Made by a program: the position numbers and the translations under genes. From Blastococcus sp. (lineage in GTDB: Bacteria > Actinomycetota > Actinomycetes > Mycobacteriales > Geodermatophilaceae), in contig JAOPUS010000096.1 in the NCBI GenBank assembly GCA_025963345.1, positions 1 through 11,831 on the forward strand: a stretch of DNA of 11,831 nucleotides, written 5' to 3'. This document shows positions 7,782 to 11,831 of the stretch, one piece after another (within the stretch, counting starts at the first letter, position 1; the number at the start of each line of letters is the position of its first letter). The notes beneath the pieces were generated by a model, which saw only the letters and a program-made list of their open reading frames with translations, searched no databases and was not told the DNA's origin.

Positions 7782-8456
7782 TCAGCGCGCGGTCAGATAC
7801 GCAACGACGAGGTCGCCGAGCATCCGCCGCTGGTGGTCACGGCGGGCGGGGTCAAGGAGGTCGCGACCGAAGATGGCGCCGAAGGTGTGCCGGTTCGCCG
7901 TGCGGAAGACGCAGAACGCGCTGATCACCTGGTGTACGTCCAGGGCGTCGACGTCGTCCCGGAACAGGCCGGCGTCCCAGCCGCGGCGAAGGATCGCCCC
8001 CAGCACGTCGAGCGCCGGGTTTGCCAGCCCGGACAGGACGGTCGAGCGGGCGATGTGCTCGGCGCGGTGAATGTTCTCGATGCTCACCAGGCGGATGAAG
8101 TCCGGGTGGGACTCATGGTGGTCGAAGGTGAGTCCGGCGAGCTCGCGGACCGCCTCGACCGGGTCGAGGTGCTCGACGTCGAGCTGCTGCTCGAGGCCCC
8201 GGATGCGGCTGTAGGCCTGCTCCAGGACGGCGACGTAGAGCTGCTCCTTGCCGCCGAAGTAGTAATAGATCATCCGCTTGGTGGTGCTCGTCTTGTCGGC
8301 GATCTCGTTGATCCGCGCACCCGCGTAGCCCTGGTCGGCGAACTCCCTGGTGGCCACGTCGAGAATGTCCGCGCGGGTCCGCTCGGCGTCCCGCACCCGC
8401 CCCTGCGTGTCGACGCCGCCCGCGGACAGCTCGAACTCCGACGGCTGCGCGGTCAC
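7782..8456 (-). CDS. TetR/AcrR-family transcriptional regulator
   Basis: 224 residues. The N-terminal DNA-binding domain spans about residues 27-82 (RTRADILDVATREFADQGY, then INEIADKTSTTKRMIYYYF with the helix-turn-helix around 47-66). The C-terminal ligand-binding part contains HPDFIRLVSIENIHRAEH, found in a widespread TetR subgroup. A 20-residue tail precedes the DNA-binding domain. GTG at 8456 has GGAGGAG at 8461-8467 (- strand). It lies between the transporter gene (same strand) and divergent qsuD, each of which has copies of the ACCA-N2-TGGT palindrome. I infer it represses both, with a pathway compound such as shikimate, quinate, dehydroshikimate or protocatechuate as inducer. Quinate/shikimate genes in Corynebacterium and Listeria use LysR-type regulators, so a TetR protein here would be unusual. 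Confidence 0.88.
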   Translation of the reverse strand: MTAQPSEFELSAGGVDTQGRVRDAERTRADILDVATREFADQGYAGARINEIADKTSTTKRMIYYYFGGKEQLYVAVLEQAYSRIRGLEQQLDVEHLDPVEAVRELAGLTFDHHESHPDFIRLVSIENIHRAEHIARSTVLSGLANPALDVLGAILRRGWDAGLFRDDVDALDVHQVISAFCVFRTANRHTFGAIFGRDLLDPARRDHQRRMLGDLVVAYLTAR

Positions 8457-8649
8457 GATTCTCCTCCAGATCGACGGACACCCCGAGCCTAAGCGCGCCC
8501 AAGGAGAAGGCCGCGCCGCAGTCCGGCGGAGTCACCCCTTCGCGGAGCAGATTTCTGTGACCCGGATCGCCGCAGGGACTGGCGGCGACCCCCCGGATGT
8601 GGTCCCCTCAGAGCTAATTCACCAACTGGTACATGACCGGAGGCCCTTC
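8457..8649. promoter_or_regulatory. Divergent control region between the TetR gene and qsuD
   Basis: 193 nt without a gene. For the TetR gene, a TAGGCT at 8491-8486 on the - strand is a possible -10. For qsuD, GCTAAT/TAATTC at 8613-8620 is a possible -10; neither has a convincing -35. A 7-bp inverted repeat (8567-8573/8582-8588, 8-nt loop) and the ACCA-N2-TGGT operator at 8621-8630 are the only ordered elements seen. An in-frame ATG exists far upstream at 8350, but it falls inside the TetR gene and is not the qsuD start. Confidence 0.5.
8621..8630. promoter_or_regulatory. Putative TetR-family operator, site 3 (ACCA-AC-TGGT)
   Basis: Identical 10-mer to site 1. It lies just after a possible -10 and 8 nt before the qsuD ribosome binding site GGAGG (8639-8643), a position suited to repression at or near the transcription start. 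Read in the direction of transcription, this site and site 2 share TCACCA-N2-TGGTAC. Confidence 0.6.
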
Positions 8650-9540
8650 GTGAGCCACAGTCACCACAGTTTTCTGGTCGGTCTCGTCGGCACCGGCATC
8701 GGTCCGTCGCTGACCCCGGCCCTGCACGAGCGCGAGGCCGACGCACTCGGGATCCGCTATCTGTACCGGCGCCTGGACCTCGACGAACTCCGGCTGCCTG
8801 CCTCAGCCGTCGGCGGCCTCCTGGCCGCGGCGCGGCTGGCCCGCTACGACGGCCTGAACGTGACGCATCCGTGCAAGCAGCTCGTCCTTGCCCACCTCGA
8901 CGAGCTGTCCCCCGACGCCGAGGCGCTGGGTGCGGTGAACACCGTCGTCCTCCGCGGAGGACGGGCGATCGGCCACAACACCGACTGGTCGGGCTTCGCG
9001 CGCGCCTTCGATCGCGGTCTCCATGACGCCACCCTCGACCGGGTCGTGCTGCTCGGGGCCGGCGGTGCGGGGGCTGCCGTTGCGCACGCGCTGCTGACCC
9101 TGGGTGCCGCCCGGCTGACGGTCCTCGACGTCGACCCGCGCCGTGCTCGCAAGCTCGCGGCCGCGCTGTGCGAGCGCTTCGGGACCGGCCGCGCGTCCGG
9201 TGACGACCTCTCCCAGCTGCCGATGCACGTCGCGGACGCCGACGGGCTCGTGCACGCCACGCCCACCGGCATGGCGGCACACCCCGGCCTCCCGATCCCG
9301 GCCCAGCTGCTGCGGGCCGACCTGTGGGTGGCCGACATCGTCTACCGGCCGCTGGAGACCGCCCTGGTCCGCGCCGCCCGTGCGGCCGGGTGCCGGGTGC
9401 TCGACGGCGGCGGGATGGCGGTGTTCCAGGCCGTCGACGCCTTCCGGCTGTTCACCGGGGTCGAACCCGACGCCGACCGGATGATCGCCCATTTCGCCGA
9501 CCTGGTGGCCGCGCCGGGGACCGACGTCCGTGTCGGCTGA
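8650..9540 (+). CDS. qsuD: Quinate/shikimate dehydrogenase, NAD-dependent QsuD type
   Basis: 296 residues of the AroE superfamily. It oxidises shikimate to 3-dehydroshikimate and/or quinate to 3-dehydroquinate. The substrate loop reads GIGPSLTPALHE: the S20-x-T22 pattern is that of catabolic quinate/shikimate dehydrogenases of Corynebacterium type, whereas biosynthetic AroE has S-x-S. K76 (in NVTHPCK) and D112 (in GHNTDWSGF) are the catalytic Lys-Asp pair; N97 is conserved. The nucleotide site GAGGAGAAVAHAL (136-148) is followed by LDVD with D160 at the end of the second strand, favouring NAD+ over NADP+. GTG at 8650 has a strong GGAGG at 8639-8643, spacing 6. The 3' end overlaps the next gene by 11 nt. 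A housekeeping AroE role is less likely given the QsuB neighbour. Confidence 0.9.
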   Translation: MSHSHHSFLVGLVGTGIGPSLTPALHEREADALGIRYLYRRLDLDELRLPASAVGGLLAAARLARYDGLNVTHPCKQLVLAHLDELSPDAEALGAVNTVVLRGGRAIGHNTDWSGFARAFDRGLHDATLDRVVLLGAGGAGAAVAHALLTLGAARLTVLDVDPRRARKLAAALCERFGTGRASGDDLSQLPMHVADADGLVHATPTGMAAHPGLPIPAQLLRADLWVADIVYRPLETALVRAARAAGCRVLDGGGMAVFQAVDAFRLFTGVEPDADRMIAHFADLVAAPGTDVRVG

Positions 9541-11449
9541 AGAAGGACCCCGTCCTCCCCACCCCTCGCTCCGCTCGGGGCGGGACCCGGGCCGGGGCCG
9601 GCGACGGGCCATCGCGACGGTGTGCCTGTCGGGCACCCTCGAGGACAAGCTGGCCGCGACCGCCGCCGCCGGTTTCGACGGCATCGAGATCTTCGAGGCC
9701 GACCTGGTCGCCTCTCCCTGGGCGCCCGCCGAGCTGGCCGCCCGCTGCGCCGACCTCGGCCTGTCGATCGACCTGTACCAGCCGTTCCGGGACCTCGACT
9801 CGACCGACGCCGACCGGTTCGCGCGCAACCTGCGCCGGGCCGAGCGGAAGTTCGACGTGATGGCGGCGCTCGGCACCGACACCGTCCTGGTCTGCTCCTC
9901 CGTCGCGCCGGACGCGGTCGACGACCCCGACCGGCTGGCCGGGCAGCTGACCGAAGCCGCCACCCGGGCCGGCGAGCGCGGCCTGCGGATCGCCTACGAG
10001 GCCCTGGCCTGGGGCCGGCACGTGTCCACCTGGGAGCGGTCTTGGGACGCGGTCCGCCGGGCGGACTCTCCCGCCCTCGGCCTCTGTCTGGACAGCTTCC
10101 ACGTGCTCTCCCGTGGCGGGGACCCGGCCGGCTTCGCCGTCGTCCCCGGCGAGAAGCTCTTCTTCCTCCAGCTGGCCGATGCGCCGCACATGGACATGGA
10201 CGTCCTGCAGTGGAGCCGCCATCACCGGTTGTTCCCCGGTCAGGGCGCCTTCGACCTGACCGCCTTCCTCGGGCACGTGCTGGCCGCCGGCTACACCGGG
10301 CCGCTGTCCCTGGAGGTCTTCAACGACGTCTTCCGGCAGGCCGACCCGGCGCGGGCCGCCGTCGACGCGATGCGCTCCCTGCTCTGGCTCGAGGAGGGGC
10401 TGGCGGTCCGCTGTCCGGAGCTCGCGACGACGCCTGCGCCGCTGGCACCGCGACTGTCCGGGTACGCGTTCACCGAGCTCGCCGTGGACGGCATCTCCGG
10501 TCCGCAGGTCGCGGGTGCCCTGGCCGCCCTCGGCTTCGGTCACACCGGGCAGCACCGCTCCAAGCCGGTTCAGCTGTGGGAGCAGGGCGCGGCCCGGGTG
10601 CTGCTCAACGCGTCGGTCGTGCGCCCGTCGGCGGCGGGCGTCGCCGAGGTGGCCGCGATCGCGCTGGAGAGCGCGGACCCCGGCCGGTCCGCAGCCCGGG
10701 CCGAGGCGTTCCGCGCGCCCGTCCTCCCCCGCACCCGCGGTGCCGCCGAGGCCGATCTGTCCGCCGTCGCCGCCCCCGACGGAACGCAGGTGTTCTTTGC
10801 CCGCACCGGCCCCGACGGCTGGCCGGCCGACTTCCTGCCCACGGGCACCGAGGCCGGCCTTGGCGCGGGGATCACCGCCGTCGACCACGTGGCGCTGACC
10901 CAGCCGTTCGACTCCTTCGACGAGGCGGGGCTGTTCTACCGGGCGGTGCTCGGGCTGGAGCCGGAGAGCGTCACCGAGTACGCCGCGCCGTTCGGGCTGG
11001 TGCGCAGTCGGGCCGTGACCGGGCCCGACCGCGCCGTCCGGCTGGCGCTCAGCGTCTCGCTGCTGCGCCGCGGGGAATGGGCGCCCGGCGTCCCCGCCCC
11101 CCAGCACATCGCCTTCGCCACCGACGACGTCGTCGCCACCGCCCGGGCCCTGCGCGCGGCCGGCGCCCCGCTGCTCGCCGTCCCGGCGAACTACCACGAT
11201 GACCTCGACGCACGGGTCGACCTGGCCCCCGGACTGCTGGCGGACATGCGGGAGTGCGGGCTCTTCTACGACGCCGACGGCCGGGGCAGCTATCTGCACC
11301 TGTTCACCGAGGTCCTCGGCTCCCGGGTGTTCTTCGAGGTCGTGCAGCGGTTGGACGGCTACGACGGGTACGGCACCCTCAACGCGCCTGTGCGGATGGC
11401 GGCGCACCGCCGGCTGCGCAGGACGGCGGAGACGCCCGCCCCGGCGTGA
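9530..11449 (+). CDS. qsuB: 3-dehydroshikimate dehydratase QsuB (TIM barrel plus HPPD-like VOC domain)
   Basis: 639 residues; Corynebacterium QsuB is about 620. Residues ~27-290 form a sugar-phosphate-isomerase-like TIM barrel beginning IATVCLSGTLEDK. Metal ligands appear as E157 (AYEAL), D188 (LCLDSF), Q214 (LQLAD) and E262 (LEVFND), with H191 near the active site. This converts 3-dehydroshikimate to protocatechuate. Residues ~445-625 are a 4-hydroxyphenylpyruvate-dioxygenase-like vicinal-oxygen-chelate domain that keeps a His-His-Glu set (H453 in VDHVAL, H526 in PQHIAF, E603 in FFEVVQR). Its role in QsuB proteins is not settled. The GTG at 9530 overlaps qsuD by 11 nt and has GGGGA at 9516-9520. 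It gives a 25-residue Arg/Pro/Gly-rich extension before the barrel; no better start exists except GTG 9620, which would cut into the first strand. Confidence 0.93.
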   Translation: MSAEEGPRPPHPSLRSGRDPGRGRRRAIATVCLSGTLEDKLAATAAAGFDGIEIFEADLVASPWAPAELAARCADLGLSIDLYQPFRDLDSTDADRFARNLRRAERKFDVMAALGTDTVLVCSSVAPDAVDDPDRLAGQLTEAATRAGERGLRIAYEALAWGRHVSTWERSWDAVRRADSPALGLCLDSFHVLSRGGDPAGFAVVPGEKLFFLQLADAPHMDMDVLQWSRHHRLFPGQGAFDLTAFLGHVLAAGYTGPLSLEVFNDVFRQADPARAAVDAMRSLLWLEEGLAVRCPELATTPAPLAPRLSGYAFTELAVDGISGPQVAGALAALGFGHTGQHRSKPVQLWEQGAARVLLNASVVRPSAAGVAEVAAIALESADPGRSAARAEAFRAPVLPRTRGAAEADLSAVAAPDGTQVFFARTGPDGWPADFLPTGTEAGLGAGITAVDHVALTQPFDSFDEAGLFYRAVLGLEPESVTEYAAPFGLVRSRAVTGPDRAVRLALSVSLLRRGEWAPGVPAPQHIAFATDDVVATARALRAAGAPLLAVPANYHDDLDARVDLAPGLLADMRECGLFYDADGRGSYLHLFTEVLGSRVFFEVVQRLDGYDGYGTLNAPVRMAAHRRLRRTAETPAPA

Positions 11450-11494
11450 CCGAGCACGCATCCGCCCGCGTGGCCGGGGACCCGCCGCGGCGCG

Positions 11495-11500
11495 GATACT
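11495..11500 (+). promoter_or_regulatory. Possible -10 element (GATACT) for prfC
   Basis: GATACT lies 8 nt before the GTG at 11509, a spacing that suits a leaderless transcript. No good -35 is visible. The region from 11450 holds no strong terminator for the preceding qsuB that I can identify. Confidence 0.35.
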
Positions 11501-11508
11501 GTGAAGTC

Positions 11509-11562
11509 GTGCTCCCCTCCCCTCACCGTCGGTTCCGTGCTGCCCTGGCAGCGCAGCGGTGA
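11509..11562 (+). CDS. Possible 17-residue leader peptide upstream of prfC
   Basis: GTG at 11509 opens a short frame (MLPSPHRRFRAALAAQR, then TGA at 11560-11562). Its stop overlaps the prfC GTG as GTGA. prfC lacks a clear ribosome binding site, so coupling to this frame could supply translation initiation. A GATACT at 11495-11500 would place the transcript start close to this GTG. Without comparative data this is a candidate only. Confidence 0.3.
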   Translation: MLPSPHRRFRAALAAQR

Positions 11563-11831
11563 GCGCCCTCGACGAGCAGACGGCGGCCGGCAGCGTTCCC
11601 CGGGACGTCGTCCGGCAGGCCGCCCGGCGGCGCACGTTCGCCGTCATCAGCCACCCCGACGCCGGCAAGTCCACGCTGACCGAGGCGCTGGCCCTGCACG
11701 CGCGCGTGATCGGGCAGGCCGGCGCCGTGCACGGCAAGGCCGGCCGCCGCGGCACCGTGTCCGACTGGATGGACATGGAGCGCGACCGCGGGATCTCGAT
11801 CACCTCGGCGGCGCTGCAGTTCGAGTACGGC
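11559..11831 (+). CDS. prfC: Peptide chain release factor 3 (RF3), N-terminal part, cut by window edge
   Basis: 91 residues, open to the window end; RF3 proteins are usually above 500. RF3 is the translational GTPase that removes RF1/RF2 from the ribosome after termination. The G1 loop is SHPDAGKST at residues 31-39, preceded by RRTFAVI. The RF3-specific stretch VSDWMDMERDRGISITSA follows (67-84, containing the G2/switch I region), then LQFEYG. EF-G and TypA have different sequences around these motifs. GTG at 11559 is the first in-frame start ahead of the G domain and has no good Shine-Dalgarno sequence. It follows qsuB by 109 nt and is unrelated to aromatic metabolism; it probably marks the edge of the catabolic region. 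Confidence 0.92.
   Translation, partial: MSALDEQTAAGSVPRDVVRQAARRRTFAVISHPDAGKSTLTEALALHARVIGQAGAVHGKAGRRGTVSDWMDMERDRGISITSAALQFEYG

Noticed and set aside
7769..7790. GCGCGC inverted repeat as terminator of the TetR gene
   Set aside because: Only 6 bp, with a 10-nt loop, overlapping the stop codon; too weak to call.
8567..8588. 7-bp inverted repeat upstream of qsuD as an operator
   Set aside because: The stem is short and purely GC-rich apart from one pair, with no second copy; such repeats arise often by chance at this base composition.
8350..8649. Upstream extension of qsuD to an ATG at 8350
   Set aside because: It would overlap the divergent TetR gene and its ribosome binding site; GGAGG before GTG 8650 fits, and the extra residues are not conserved-looking.
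9530..10400. Xylose isomerase/AP endonuclease-type annotation of the QsuB N-terminus
   Set aside because: It shares the TIM-barrel superfamily only; the ligand set, the C-terminal HPPD-like domain and the qsuD neighbour identify a dehydroshikimate dehydratase.
9452..11803. 783-residue open frame on the - strand opposite qsuB
   Set aside because: Antisense artefact of strong codon bias: the protein is Gly/Arg/Val-rich without motifs, and the + strand encodes two clear domains.

Overview
The window is very GC-rich, with GTG starts common and tight overlapping gene junctions, which fits a high-GC actinomycete. The protein types (an actinobacterial 7Fe ferredoxin, a Corynebacterium-like quinate/shikimate dehydrogenase, a two-domain QsuB) agree. 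A family-level placement such as Geodermatophilaceae or Pseudonocardiales is only a guess.

Left block (1-5938, + strand): an aerobic benzoyl-CoA ('box') degradation operon. In order it holds the 3' part of boxC (2,3-epoxybenzoyl-CoA dihydrolase), boxB (diiron benzoyl-CoA 2,3-epoxidase), a long hairpin, a benzoate-CoA ligase, a thioredoxin-reductase-fold ferredoxin-NADP reductase, a 7Fe-type ferredoxin and a hexapeptide-repeat protein of the gamma-carbonic-anhydrase/PaaY type. Junctions are 2 nt (boxC-boxB), ATGA (ligase-reductase) and GTGA (ferredoxin-hexapeptide protein). Benzoate would be activated to benzoyl-CoA, epoxidised by BoxB with electrons from NADPH, and ring-opened by BoxC. No classical BoxA fusion is seen; the separate reductase and ferredoxin probably replace it. 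A perfect 16-bp hairpin at 6074-6108 closes the block and also terminates the convergent transporter gene.

Middle and right block (6115-11449): a quinate/shikimate catabolic cluster. A metabolite:H+ symporter-family transporter and a TetR-family regulator lie on the - strand. Divergent from them are a QsuD-type quinate/shikimate dehydrogenase and a QsuB-type 3-dehydroshikimate dehydratase with a C-terminal HPPD-like domain. Shikimate would be taken up, oxidised to 3-dehydroshikimate and dehydrated to protocatechuate. Three copies of the palindrome ACCA-N2-TGGT, two in the transporter promoter and one just upstream of the qsuD ribosome binding site, look like the operator of the TetR protein. 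They tie the transporter to qsuD-qsuB as one regulon.

Right edge (11450-11831): the start of prfC (peptide chain release factor 3), a housekeeping gene. It is preceded by a possible leaderless 17-codon leader ORF whose stop overlaps the prfC start as GTGA. No mobile elements, CRISPR arrays, tRNA or rRNA were seen.
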